Of a stretch of DNA of 64,000 nucleotides, positions 18,622-27,814 are shown in pieces; the stretch's first letter is position 1; every line of letters starts with the position of its first letter. The translations under genes were made by a program, and so were the position numbers. The DNA comes from Blastomonas natatoria (GTDB taxonomy: Bacteria > Pseudomonadota > Alphaproteobacteria > Sphingomonadales > Sphingomonadaceae): contig NZ_QJJM01000009.1 in assembly GCF_003201955.1 (NCBI RefSeq), positions 1 to 64,000 of the forward strand, in the 5' to 3' direction. The notes beneath the pieces were generated by a model. That model did not search any database. It was not told the DNA's origin and was given only the letters and a program-made list of their open reading frames with translations.

Positions 18622-19401
18622 TCAGCTGGCGATCAGGTCGCTGTGCTTTTCGGTCAGCTTGTAGGCGCGTTCGTACCATTCCGAGCCCGGATAGTTCGCG
18701 CCCAGCACCGCAGCCGATTTCTTGGCCTCGGCAGGGATGCCCAGCGCCAGATAGCATTCGGTCAGCCGGTACAGCGCTTCGGCGGTGTGGCTGGTGGTCT
18801 GGTACTTTTCGACGACTTCGCGAAAGCGCAGCGTGGCCGCCAGCCAGTTGGAGGCGCGCTGATAATAGCGGCCGATTTCCATTTCCTTGCCGGCCAGGTG
18901 ATCGTTCACCAGATCGACCTTCAGCCGCGCGTCCGACGCATAGCGGGTATTGGGATAGCGGCGCATCACTTCGCCCAGCGCGGCAAGCGCCTGCTGGGTA
19001 ATCTTCTGATCGCGGGTCACGTCGCTGATCTGCTCGTAATAGTTGAGCGAGATCAGATAATAGGCATACGGCGCGTCCTTGTTGCCCGGGTGGATCGACA
19101 GGAAACGCTGCGCCGACTGGATCGACTTGTTGTGATCCTTGGCAAGATAATAGCTGAACGCGCTCATCAGCTGCGCACGGCGGGCCCAGGGCGAATAGGG
19201 GTGCTGACGCTCGACCTCGTCGAACAGCTCGGCGGCGATCTTGTTCTGGCCGCGATCGAGCCGGTCCTTTGCGGCCATGTACAGCGTGCTGACATCGCGC
19301 GCGATATAGTTGGTGTTGACCTTGTCCTTGCCGCCTGCGCAGCCTGAAAGCACGGTCAACGCTGCCGCGCCTGCCAGAGCCAGTTTCAATGCCTTGTTCA
19401 T
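18622..19401 (-). CDS. bamD: Outer-membrane assembly lipoprotein BamD
   Basis: A 259-residue lipoprotein of the BAM complex that inserts beta-barrel proteins. The signal peptide ends in the lipobox LSGC (C20). Tetratricopeptide repeats follow, seen in LYMAAKDRLDRGQNKIAAELFDEVERQHPYSPWA and further YPNTRYASDARL segments. Length and repeat layout match the family. It faces argF across a shared terminator and is transcribed alone. Confidence 0.95.
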   Translation of the reverse strand: MNKALKLALAGAAALTVLSGCAGGKDKVNTNYIARDVSTLYMAAKDRLDRGQNKIAAELFDEVERQHPYSPWARRAQLMSAFSYYLAKDHNKSIQSAQRFLSIHPGNKDAPYAYYLISLNYYEQISDVTRDQKITQQALAALGEVMRRYPNTRYASDARLKVDLVNDHLAGKEMEIGRYYQRASNWLAATLRFREVVEKYQTTSHTAEALYRLTECYLALGIPAEAKKSAAVLGANYPGSEWYERAYKLTEKHSDLIAS

Positions 19402-19524
19402 GGCCGCAACCCTTATCGGCTAAGCACCCGTGCGCCAAGCGCAAATCCTGGGGGGCGGGAAGGATTCACCGCACGGGTTTTCGCCTAGTTTTGGCTGGCT
19501 GTATCGCCGATGAACCATGGGGAA

Positions 19525-21588
19525 TCAGAAGCTGCCGTTGATGTCGAGCCTGACCACGGGGCCGAAGAATCGATCCCGGTCCTCAACAAACGCCACCGGT
19601 CCGTCGCGGCGAGCGACATAGAAGGTGCGGCGGAACGCCTCGTTGGTGCCGATAAGGTTCGACAGGCCGAGCCGGACGGTGAGCCCTCGCACATCCTTGT
19701 TCTCGACATAGAAGCCCAGGTCCCCGCCATCGATCGGGAATTCGGCGAGCTGGCTCAGGCGCACCTCGTCGGCCTGTGAAAAGTCGAAATAGTTCGCGCC
19801 CACCGCCCAGTTGCCGCCGGGAATGTCATAGCGGAATTCAGCGCTGAATTCATGGATGAGGTCGCCCGAGATGCGACGGTTGATGCCGGTCAGCGGGTCG
19901 GGAAGGCTCGACTTGCGATACGTATAGTCGATGTCGAAGCGCACCCCGGTCCAGCCGATCACGTCCATCTTGAAGGTGGAATCGATCGAAACGCCCCAGA
20001 TGGTCGCGCTGTCGATATTGCCGGGGGCCTCGCCGGTCGCGCCGATCGGCACCTGATCGACGATATCCTCGACGAAATTGACGAACGCCTTGGCATTGAT
20101 CGAGCCCAGCGCGCCCAGATTCTTGGTCGCCTGAAAGTCGATATTCCAGCTCTGTTGCGGCACCAGATCGGGATTGCCGCTATTCTGGTTTTCCGCGCCG
20201 AGGTCGGCCGAGGCGACGAAATCGAAGAAGTTGAGCTGGCCGACATCGCGCTGCAGGCGCAGGCTCAGGTCGAGCGACTGGACCGGCTTCCAGGCGAGCG
20301 AAACGAAGCCCTTGGGACGGATGAAGCTTCGGGTCAGGCCGTTGGGGCCGGATTGCATGATCTGCGAATATTCGCCGCCGATCGAGGTCTGCAGCGTCAG
20401 GTTGGACGAAAGCGGGCGGCCATAGCTGAGGCCGATCTCGGCGCGCTTTTCCTCGACCGTCGCGTCGGAGCCTGGCAGCGGCACCGGGTTGAACCGGCCC
20501 GCCGTGTCGAGCAGCTTCAGCTCGGCATCGGTATCGAGCTTGTTGATCGCGCCTTCGAGGCTGAACTGCCAGTCGGCCTTGCCCGCCTTCCAGCCATATT
20601 CGGCGCGCGCGATCGTCTCGGTCTCGTCGATCCGGGTCGCCAGGCTGTTGCCCTCGCGCGGACGGCGGTCCTCGAAATCGAGGAAGATGCGCGTGAAGAA
20701 CGGGCTGTGCTCGAACCGGCGCAGGCCGATGAGCTTGAGATTGCCGCCCCACAAGGGAAACAGATAGTCGCCGCCGATCTCGTAATTATTTTCCTTCTCG
20801 GTCTCGAGATAATCGCGGTCGCGCACCACCTCGCCGTCCGAATCCTCGGTGATCCGAACCCAGCGCCGTTGATAGGCGAGGTTGAGATTGCCGATCTGGC
20901 CGGTATCGCCGGTATATTTGATGCCCGCCGCGATCCGGGGTTCGTCGCCATTGACATACAGCTCCTCATAGCGCCGGTCGGTGACATTGCCTGCGGCATC
21001 GAGCACACGCTCGGTCCCGGCATTGCCGTTGCGGAAGCTGTTATTGGCGAGGCTCAGCGTATAGGCGATCTTCCCCGCCTTGCCGCTCACCGAAACCTCG
21101 CCGTTCAGCAGCTGCGGATCGGTGCGCCGGAAGCGCACGCGCGGGCTGTAGCGGAACTGGCCGGTGAGGCTGTCGACCTTGCTGACGATATTGACCACCT
21201 GGCCGGTCAGCCCCGGCAGGTTGAGCGTCGCGCCGTCGATCAGCTCGATGCGGATGACATTGGCCGCGCCGATGCGGCCGAGTTCGGACACGGCATCGTT
21301 GCTCTTGCCGGAGAAGCGCTCGCCGTTGATCAGCACGTTGCTCGACACCTGGCCCAGGCCGCGCCGGTCCTCGCCCTCGGCGATCGAAAAGCCGGGGATC
21401 TGGCGCACCATGTCCAGCGCGGTGCGCGGCGCGAACTGCGTGAAATAGGCGGGGTCGAAACTGCGCAGCGGCGTGGCTGTCTGGTCTGCCGACGCGGGCG
21501 TGGCGGGCCCGGCCTCCTGCGCCCGAACCATGGCGGGCAGGCCAGCCAGGGCGATCGCCGCCACGGATGCAAGATACCGGATTTTCAC
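19525..21588 (-). CDS. TonB-dependent receptor-like outer-membrane protein
   Basis: The protein of 687 residues starts at GTG (MKIRYLASVAAIALAG...) after AGGGGAAATTTC; a longer in-frame start upstream would spoil the signal peptide, which ends VRAQ. A plug domain covers about residues 45-150 (ALDMVRQIPGFSI, GLGQVSSNVLINGERF, IGAANVIRIELIDG). A barrel follows with many alternating aromatic strands and a terminal LDINGSF. It belongs to the short sphingomonad receptors whose ligand is unknown; iron or another small molecule is possible. No TonB box is obvious. No regulator or transport partner lies next to it. Confidence 0.88.
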   Translation of the reverse strand: MKIRYLASVAAIALAGLPAMVRAQEAGPATPASADQTATPLRSFDPAYFTQFAPRTALDMVRQIPGFSIAEGEDRRGLGQVSSNVLINGERFSGKSNDAVSELGRIGAANVIRIELIDGATLNLPGLTGQVVNIVSKVDSLTGQFRYSPRVRFRRTDPQLLNGEVSVSGKAGKIAYTLSLANNSFRNGNAGTERVLDAAGNVTDRRYEELYVNGDEPRIAAGIKYTGDTGQIGNLNLAYQRRWVRITEDSDGEVVRDRDYLETEKENNYEIGGDYLFPLWGGNLKLIGLRRFEHSPFFTRIFLDFEDRRPREGNSLATRIDETETIARAEYGWKAGKADWQFSLEGAINKLDTDAELKLLDTAGRFNPVPLPGSDATVEEKRAEIGLSYGRPLSSNLTLQTSIGGEYSQIMQSGPNGLTRSFIRPKGFVSLAWKPVQSLDLSLRLQRDVGQLNFFDFVASADLGAENQNSGNPDLVPQQSWNIDFQATKNLGALGSINAKAFVNFVEDIVDQVPIGATGEAPGNIDSATIWGVSIDSTFKMDVIGWTGVRFDIDYTYRKSSLPDPLTGINRRISGDLIHEFSAEFRYDIPGGNWAVGANYFDFSQADEVRLSQLAEFPIDGGDLGFYVENKDVRGLTVRLGLSNLIGTNEAFRRTFYVARRDGPVAFVEDRDRFFGPVVRLDINGSF

Positions 21589-21806
21589 GAAATTTCCCCT
21601 GCCTTTTGCGGATGCCGCCCGATTGTCGCAGCTCTTCAACTACATCCGTAGTCGTTCCCTGCGTCCGATCGCATCTGCAATGCGCCGCAGCTTCGACGGG
21701 CGCACCTTCGGCTTCGACGAGCAGCTTTCATGTCGCTCATGTGCAATCCCGTTTACCGCCGCCGCCTGGCCGGTTAAGACCTTGGCGTTCAGGGGAAGGA
21801 CGCGCC

Positions 21807-22382
21807 ATGGACCCGCATGACATTATCGAACACCGCCCGATCGAGCCGCGCAGCGGCGTGCGCCGGATGGAGGGCGTCCCGCGCATCGAGTTTCGGTCTT
21901 CGACCTTTGCCTGGCTGTTCCAGTCGGGCACCGGCTGGATGATCCTTGGCGTTGCGCTCGCGCTGCTCGCGGGCGGCATCTATGCAGGCTATGGCTGGCA
22001 GACCGGTGCGGTGCTCGCGGTCGTGCTGGGCGCGTGGATCGGCTGGAACGCGATCGAGAACCGCGCGAGCCTGTTCTGGATCGACGACCAGCGGCTGTTC
22101 ATGCGGCGCGGCATCCTGATGCGCAGCGAGGAAGAGATCGAGCTCTATCGCATCAAGGACGTGAAGGTTGAATTCTCCATCATCCAGCAGATGTTCGACA
22201 ATGGCACCATCTGCATCAGCTCGTCGGATTCGACCGGGCGCACGGCCTCGGCTGCGCCGCATCCGCGCACGATGATCGAGGTGACCAATGTGCGCGACGC
22301 GCGCGCGATCCGCGCCGAGCTGCGCGACCGCGTTGAAGCCATCCGCCAGAAGCGCGGCGTGCGCGAATTCGATATCGGTTAA
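21807..22382 (+). CDS. PH-domain (DUF304-type) membrane protein
   Basis: A 191-residue inner-membrane protein. Two membrane helices at about 43-61 and 66-82 precede a bacterial PH domain with FWIDDQRLFMRRGILMRSEEEIELYRIKDV, the typical pattern of YdbS/YdbT-like DUF304 proteins. The ATG at 21807 has AGGGGAAGGA upstream; upstream in-frame residues are not plausible. The function of the family is poorly known. It ends 10 bp before an M20 peptidase gene and is probably co-transcribed with it. Confidence 0.85.
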   Translation: MDPHDIIEHRPIEPRSGVRRMEGVPRIEFRSSTFAWLFQSGTGWMILGVALALLAGGIYAGYGWQTGAVLAVVLGAWIGWNAIENRASLFWIDDQRLFMRRGILMRSEEEIELYRIKDVKVEFSIIQQMFDNGTICISSSDSTGRTASAAPHPRTMIEVTNVRDARAIRAELRDRVEAIRQKRGVREFDIG

Positions 22383-22392
22383 GGGGTTTACA

Positions 22393-23706
22393 ATGACATT
22401 CCGGACTTTCGCACTCGCCGCTGCCACCGCGCTGGCGGCAATCTCTGCCCCCGCCCTGGCCAAGCTGTCGCCCCAGGAGGCGAAGATGGTCGCGGCGGTG
22501 GACAAGGACCATGACCGATGGATCGGCGTGCTGGAGGCGATCACCCGGCAGAATAGCGGCAGCCGCAACATTCCCGGCGTCAGGAAGGTGGCCGAAATGG
22601 TGACGCCCGAGCTGGAAAAGCTGGGCTTCAAGGTCGAATGGATCGACCAGAGCGCTGCCAAGCGCGCCGGACACCTGATCGCCACGCGCACCGGACGCCC
22701 GGGCAGCACCAGGATGCTGCTGATCGGCCATCTCGACACCGTGTTCGAACCCGATTCGCCGTTCCAGAATGTCCGCCGCATCGATGCCAACACGCTCGAA
22801 GGGCCGGGGATCGAGGATAACAAGGGCGGCGTCATCACCATGTTCGCCGCCCTCGACGCGATGCAGAAGGCGGGCACGCTTGCTGCCGCGACCATCACCA
22901 TCGTGCTCACCGGTGACGAGGAGGACGCGGGTGACCCCATCGACATCGCACGCGCGGACCTCGTCAAATGGGGCCAATGGGCCGATGTCGCGCTCGATTT
23001 CGAAGGGCTGAGCCAAGTCGACGGCAAGGATATGGGCTCGATCGCGCGCCGCTCATCCTATAGCTGGCAGGTCAACGCTACCGGCAAGGAAGGGCACAGC
23101 TCGGGCATCTTTTCGGCGAGCGCGGGCCATGGCGCGATCTACGAGCTCGCCCGGATCATCGACCAGTTTCATGACGAGCTGCCCGAGGACAAGCTGACCT
23201 TCAATGTCGGCCTGATCGCGGGTGGATCGGTGGCGCAGCTCGATACCGACCTCGTCCGCGCGCAGGCGGCGGGCAAGACCAACATCATCCCCGCCCAGGC
23301 GATCGCGCGCGGCGATTTCCGCACGCTGAGCGACGAACAGTCCGAACGGGTCAAGGCGAAGATGCAGGCGATCGTCGCCCAGCATCTGCCCGGCACCAGC
23401 GCCGAGATCATCTTCGAACAGGGCTATCCCCCGATGGCCCCGACCGAAGGCAACCGCGCGCTGCTCAAGCGGCTCAACGTCATCAACGCGGACCTGGGCC
23501 TGGAGCAGATGGCCGAGCTCGATCCCTTGAAGCGCGGCGCAGGCGATATCTCGTTCGTTGCGCGCTATGTCGACGGGCTGGTCGGCATGGGGCCAGCAGG
23601 CGACGGCGCGCACGCGCCAGGCGAGACGGTGGATCTGCCGAGCATCAAGCGTCAAGCAAAGCGGGCTGCGATTTTGATGAGCCGGTTGGCGATGGAGAAA
23701 AGGTGA
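22393..23706 (+). CDS. Secreted M20-family metallopeptidase (437 residues)
   Basis: A periplasmic zinc peptidase of the carboxypeptidase G2/M20A type. The signal peptide is residues 1-23 (ending PALA). Metal ligands and catalytic residues are visible: H113-x-D115 in LIGHLDTVF, D142 in GIEDNKGG, the general base E176 with E177 in TGDEEDAG, and D in ALDFEG. A lid/dimerisation domain occupies about 210-320. The substrate is unknown; glutamate-type or dipeptide hydrolysis is likely. The gene follows the PH-domain protein by 10 bp. Confidence 0.9.
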   Translation: MTFRTFALAAATALAAISAPALAKLSPQEAKMVAAVDKDHDRWIGVLEAITRQNSGSRNIPGVRKVAEMVTPELEKLGFKVEWIDQSAAKRAGHLIATRTGRPGSTRMLLIGHLDTVFEPDSPFQNVRRIDANTLEGPGIEDNKGGVITMFAALDAMQKAGTLAAATITIVLTGDEEDAGDPIDIARADLVKWGQWADVALDFEGLSQVDGKDMGSIARRSSYSWQVNATGKEGHSSGIFSASAGHGAIYELARIIDQFHDELPEDKLTFNVGLIAGGSVAQLDTDLVRAQAAGKTNIIPAQAIARGDFRTLSDEQSERVKAKMQAIVAQHLPGTSAEIIFEQGYPPMAPTEGNRALLKRLNVINADLGLEQMAELDPLKRGAGDISFVARYVDGLVGMGPAGDGAHAPGETVDLPSIKRQAKRAAILMSRLAMEKR

Positions 23707-23754
23707 GGGGCGGGTTTGGCGAACTGAATGGTAGATTATGGATAGGAAATGGAC

Positions 23755-24153
23755 TTATGAGCCATGCTGTTGATCGCAATTGTAGCCGCTGGAGCCCGGT
23801 CGTTTACATATCAGGTATTCACCACCTTCGACGGCCCTCAGACGAAAACGAAATCTAACGTCCTCTCGGAGTGACGTGTGTCCGAAATAGCGGACTTGCA
23901 CGACCCGGTTCGCCAAGTGCCCTGATTGCACCTGCGAGATGTGCAGCCTGGCAGAAAACCAACCATGACCGAGCACATCGTTGGGGTCATAGCTGGCGGG
24001 TTCGCTATTCAAATTCTCCAATCGACCAATAGCTACAACATCTCCTCCTGCGACAGCAAACCCACGCGGTGGCCCCCAATCGGGTACCGAGTGGCAGCCG
24101 CCAAGGGAAAGCGCAGTAGCTATGATGGTTGTTGAAGCAAGTTTGCGGTTCAT
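23755..24153 (-). CDS. Hypothetical lipoprotein (132 residues)
   Basis: No family recognised. The ATG at 24153 is chosen because it opens a clean lipoprotein signal peptide (MNRKLASTTIIATALSLGGC, lipobox LGGC); a longer frame upstream adds an unlikely 23 residues. The mature part contains VVAIGRLENL, a HISQVQSGHLANRVVQVRYFG segment suggesting a beta-rich fold, and several cysteines near the end. The ribosome binding site is weak and codon use is less GC-rich than neighbours. It may be recently acquired or poorly expressed. Confidence 0.65.
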   Translation of the reverse strand: MNRKLASTTIIATALSLGGCHSVPDWGPPRGFAVAGGDVVAIGRLENLNSEPASYDPNDVLGHGWFSARLHISQVQSGHLANRVVQVRYFGHTSLREDVRFRFRLRAVEGGEYLICKRPGSSGYNCDQQHGS

Positions 24154-24229
24154 GGCTAAATAGTGACGTAGAGACACTATTTGCACAATGTTCACTTTGG
24201 TGTCGTTTTGAAGACGGCACATTGTCTCT

Positions 24230-24730
24230 TCGACCGCCCTAAAGCCGCACCAACCCCGCTCAGCCTGAGCTTGTCGAAGGCCCCGCTATACGGCTCACGT
24301 GGGCGCAGGTCCTTCGACTTCGCGGGCTAAAGCCTGCGGCTCCGGAGGAGCGGGGGTGGTTAGGGGTGGCGATTTCCCGCTTGCCTGCGAAGGCAGGCAT
24401 CCATCTCCAGCCCGCGCATCTGGACTCAACCGTCTGGAGAGGGGCCCCTGCCTTCGCAGGGGACCGGGGAAGGGGCGGGCTTGCACTGGCCCTTCGCGGC
24501 TTCGCGTGAATCCATTGTTCAAGCGGAGAGGCGAAGGCGCGAAGAGATGTCATACAGACGCCATCTGAACGCCCAGGCTCTATTGATTTCAGAACCACTT
24601 CGTCACCCCCGCGAAGGCGGGGGTCCCGCTTTTGGCGCGACTGTTGCGCGAAAGCGGGATTCCCGCTTTCGCGGGAATGACGGGAGTAACGATTCACGGC
24701 TAGTGGAAACCGGACGCCCCGATTGCTAGC
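24230..24730. repeat. Cluster of intergenic palindromic repeats before creD
   Basis: This 500-bp stretch without a gene is a mosaic of repeats. CAGCCTGAGCTTGTCGAAGG lies at about 24259. A CCTGCGAAGGCAGG / CCTGCCTTCGCAGG pair spans about 24383-24465. A full copy of the GTCA(C/T)CCCGCGAA...-type repeat is at 24600-24681, with inverted CCCGCGAAGGCGGG and CCCGCTTTCGCGGG parts. The same families recur at 42494-42680, 44505-44585 and 46165-46248. Confidence 0.8.
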
Positions 24731-24880
24731 GGGCAACGAACGGGTGAGGCATCCGGCTTCCGCGACAGGGTTAACGCTCGGCTCGTCGATTCGCTGTGAC
24801 GCAGTTCACACCCGATTCAGCTTTGCACGCATAGCTGACCTGTGCATTTTCATCGACGAACCGTGGAGGGACCAGAACGC

Positions 24881-26248
24881 ATGGCCAAGGAACGTAGCCC
24901 CGGCTTCAAGCTGGGCATGACCGTGCTGATCGGCGCGCTGCTCGCGATTCCCTTGTTCATGGTCTATGCGCTCGTCTGGGATCGGCAGAGCCAGTCTGAA
25001 ACGGCGCGCGCCAGCGTCGCCGAGGGCTGGGGCGGGCCGCAGATGCTCGCAGGGCCGGTGATGGTCATCCCCTATCGCCAGCAATCGGTCGAGACCGTCA
25101 CCGAGAACGGCAAGGCGACGACGCGCGCGGTGACGATCGAGCGCGAGCTGTTCCTCGCACCCGTCACCAACACCGCATCGGTCGATGTCGAGCCTGAACG
25201 GCGGACCAAGTCGATCTACGAGACCGTGGTCTATGAGGCCCGGGTCAAGGGCACGGCGCGGTTCGCTCTCCCTGAGGATCTCGCCCGCTTCGGGGTGAAG
25301 CCCGAGGAGCTGATGCTCGACCGCGCGGAGGTCCGCGTCGGCATTTCGGATGCGCGCGGGCTGCTCGCCGACAACAGCCTCGCCATGGCGGGCCAGTCGT
25401 TGCCGCTGCGCCCCGGCAAGGGGTTGGGCTCCACCAATGGTTCGGGCTTCTTCGCCTTTGCCGACTGGTCCGCGAGCGCCGGTGCGCCGCTCGATGTCGC
25501 CTATCGCTTCGGCGTGCGCGGCAACGGCCAGCTGATGCTGATCCCCGATGCCGAATCGACCGACTGGACGGTGCGCTCGCACTGGCCGCATCCCAGCTTT
25601 GCCGGGCAGTTCCTGCCGAACAATCGCTCAGTGACCGACAAGGGCTTCACCGCACGCTACAAGATCAGCAATCTCGCGCTGGGCCGTGCGATCGTGCAGC
25701 TGCCCCAGCCCGGGGAGCAGATCGGTGCCGGTGCGCAGATGGCGCAGATCGATCTGATCGAGCCGGTGAACCTCTACAGCCAGGTCGACCGTGCGGTGAA
25801 ATACGGCTTTCTGTTCATCGGTTTCACCTTCCTCGCGTTCCTGATGTTCGACATCATTGCAGGCGCGCGCGTTGCGGCGGCGGAATATCTGCTGACCGGC
25901 GCGGGCCTGATCCTGTTCTTCGTGCTGCTGCTCGCCTTTGCCGAGATCATCGGGTTCACGCTCGCCTATCTGCTCGCCTCGGGCGCGATCATCGGGCTCA
26001 TCAGCGCCTATAGCGCCGCGGTGCTGGGCAGCACCAAGCGCGCCGGGTTCATCGGCGGGCTGCTGCTCGGGCTGTACGCTTTGCTCTATGTGCTGCTCAA
26101 CCTTGAGGCCTATTCGCTGCTGATCGGATCGGTGCTTCTGTTCGTGGCGCTGGCGGCGGTGATGTATGTCACGCGGCGGGTCGACTGGTCCGGCCTGGGG
26201 AAGCGTGAGCCCGAGCCCGAGCCCTCTAGGGACTTGCCGGAAGCGTAA
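24881..26248 (+). CDS. creD: Inner-membrane protein CreD
   Basis: A 455-residue protein of the CreD family. One membrane helix at about 12-32 is followed by a large periplasmic domain (to about 300) and a C-terminal set of five or six helices beginning AVKYGFLFIGFTFLAFLMFD, the family signature. CreD supports cell-envelope integrity and is linked to beta-lactam or colicin tolerance in other bacteria. The ATG at 24881 follows GTGGAGGG. No creB/creC two-component genes are next to it, so control here must differ from that in Enterobacteria. Confidence 0.93.
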   Translation: MAKERSPGFKLGMTVLIGALLAIPLFMVYALVWDRQSQSETARASVAEGWGGPQMLAGPVMVIPYRQQSVETVTENGKATTRAVTIERELFLAPVTNTASVDVEPERRTKSIYETVVYEARVKGTARFALPEDLARFGVKPEELMLDRAEVRVGISDARGLLADNSLAMAGQSLPLRPGKGLGSTNGSGFFAFADWSASAGAPLDVAYRFGVRGNGQLMLIPDAESTDWTVRSHWPHPSFAGQFLPNNRSVTDKGFTARYKISNLALGRAIVQLPQPGEQIGAGAQMAQIDLIEPVNLYSQVDRAVKYGFLFIGFTFLAFLMFDIIAGARVAAAEYLLTGAGLILFFVLLLAFAEIIGFTLAYLLASGAIIGLISAYSAAVLGSTKRAGFIGGLLLGLYALLYVLLNLEAYSLLIGSVLLFVALAAVMYVTRRVDWSGLGKREPEPEPSRDLPEA

Positions 26249-26291
26249 AGCCGTTCATAGTGCATCCAAACGATAAGATGAGGATGCACCC

Positions 26292-27578
26292 ATGGATTTC
26301 ACGCTTCCGGCGGAGCTGACCGCCTATCTGGCAGAGCTTGACGCGTTCATCGCGAAGGAGATCAAGCCGCTCGAACAGGCGGACGACAATATCCGCTTTT
26401 TCGACCATCGCCGCGAATGGGCGCGCACCGATTTCGACAACGGGGGCCTGCCGCGCCACGACTGGGAAGAGCTGCTGCGCGAGGCGCAACGCCGTGCCGA
26501 TGCTGCCGGACACTGGCGCTTTTCCGCGCCCAAGAAATATGGCGGCAAGGATGGCTCCAACCTGTGGATGGCGGTCATCCGCGAGCATTTCGCGGCGCAG
26601 GGGCTGGGGCTGCACAACGACCTGCAGAACGAGCATTCGATTGTCGGCAATTTCCCCTTCGTCGCGATGTTCGAGGAATTCGGCACCGAGGAGCAGAAGC
26701 AGGAGTTCATCCTGGGCGGGTTCGAGCGCACGCGGATCACCGCCTTCGGCCTCACCGAACCCAACCACGGATCGGACGCGACGCATATGGAGACGCGCGC
26801 GGTGCGCGAGACGCGCGATGGCTTGCCCGGCTGGCGCATCGATGGCGAGAAGATGTGGATCACCGGCATGCATGTCGCGACGCATTGCGCGCTGTTCGCG
26901 CGCACCAGCGGCCAGGATGGCGACGCGCGCGGCATCACCTGCCTGCTGGTTCCCACCGACACGCCGGGGCTGAAGATCGAGGAATATCTGTGGACCTTCA
27001 ACATGCCCACCGATCACCCGCGCCTATCGTTCACCAATTGCTGGGTGCCCGAAAGCGCGATGCTGGGCGAGGAGGGGCGCGGACTCTCGCTGGCGCAGAG
27101 CTTCGTCCACCAGAACCGCATCCGCCAGGCGGCGTCTTCGCTGGGCGCGGCGGTGTTCTGCATCGAGGAAAGCGTAAAATATGCGCGCGAGCGGCGGCCG
27201 TTCGGCAAGGCGCTCGCGGAAAATCAGGCGATCCAGTTCCCGCTGGTCGAACTCGCGACCCAGGCCGAGATGCTGCGCCTGCTGATCCGCAAGACCGCGT
27301 GGGACATGGACAACATGCCGCACAAGGCGATCGAGCGCGAACTGTCCGACAAGGTCAGCATGTGCAATTACTGGGCGAACCGGCTGTGCTGCGAGGCGGC
27401 GGACCGGGCGATGCAGGTGCACGGTGGCATCGGCTATTCGCGCCACACGCCGTTCGAGCATATCTATCGCCATCACCGGCGCTATCGCATCACCGAAGGG
27501 TCGGAAGAGATCCAGATGCGGAAGGTGGCGGCCTATCTGTTCGGCTTTCTGGGGCCCAGGCGCGCGCTGTTCGAATAA
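26292..27578 (+). CDS. Acyl-CoA dehydrogenase family protein
   Basis: A 428-residue FAD enzyme. Conserved landmarks are FGLTEPNHGSDATHMETRA, MWITGMHVATHCALFART, RPFGKALAENQAIQFPLVEL and MQVHGGIGYSRHTPFEHIYRHHRRYRITEGSEEIQMR. The acidic residue of ITEGSEE is in the place used by related dehydrogenases near the flavin. The N-terminal 60 residues are longer than in short-chain enzymes, as in the ACAD10/11-like group. Substrate is unknown. The start ATG is preceded by GATGAGGATG. A repeat copy follows directly. Confidence 0.93.
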   Translation: MDFTLPAELTAYLAELDAFIAKEIKPLEQADDNIRFFDHRREWARTDFDNGGLPRHDWEELLREAQRRADAAGHWRFSAPKKYGGKDGSNLWMAVIREHFAAQGLGLHNDLQNEHSIVGNFPFVAMFEEFGTEEQKQEFILGGFERTRITAFGLTEPNHGSDATHMETRAVRETRDGLPGWRIDGEKMWITGMHVATHCALFARTSGQDGDARGITCLLVPTDTPGLKIEEYLWTFNMPTDHPRLSFTNCWVPESAMLGEEGRGLSLAQSFVHQNRIRQAASSLGAAVFCIEESVKYARERRPFGKALAENQAIQFPLVELATQAEMLRLLIRKTAWDMDNMPHKAIERELSDKVSMCNYWANRLCCEAADRAMQVHGGIGYSRHTPFEHIYRHHRRYRITEGSEEIQMRKVAAYLFGFLGPRRALFE

Positions 27579-27580
27579 AT

Positions 27581-27740
27581 TCCTCCCCGAGCTTGTCTCG
27601 GGGAGGGGGACCGCCGACCAGAGGTCGGTGGTGGAGGGGAAGCGAGGTGGTGCGTCGCTTCATAATCGTGCCATCCCGCCGCCCCTCCACCACCCGCTGC
27701 GCGGGCGGTCCCCCTCCCCCAGCAAGCTGTGGGAGGATTT
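27581..27740. repeat. 160-bp palindromic repeat, left copy (before bchI)
   Basis: Begins TCCTCCCCGAGCTTGTCTCG and ends with its near-complementary GGAGGATTT. Inner inverted parts are GTGGTGGAGGGG with CCCCTCCACCAC and GGACCGCC with GGCGGTCC. A second copy in the same orientation lies at 41432-41591. The outer ~60 bp on each side are almost identical between copies and the central ~40 bp differ. Confidence 0.9.
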
Positions 27741-27753
27741 AAGAACAGCCAAG

Positions 27754-27796
27754 CGTCAACTTTGATTGACACTCCCGCTTGTCGCAGCGGTGCAAT
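27754..27796 (+). promoter_or_regulatory. Probable bchI promoter with degenerate PpsR-type site
   Basis: TTGACA (27766-27771) is followed after 19 bp by TGCAAT. The 18 bases at 27754-27771 match the perfect TGT-N12-ACA site before bchC at 14 of 18 positions, sharing GATTGACACT, but begin CGT in place of TGT. This suggests a weaker PpsR/CrtJ site over the -35 box. The promoter spacing is long, so confidence is limited. Confidence 0.5.
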
Positions 27797-27814
27797 GTGT
27801 TAGACAGGCAACTT

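Noticed and set aside
19852-21651. A 599-codon open frame antisense to the TonB-type receptor gene
   Set aside because: The receptor on the opposite strand has a signal peptide and plug domain; the antisense product has only low-complexity features.
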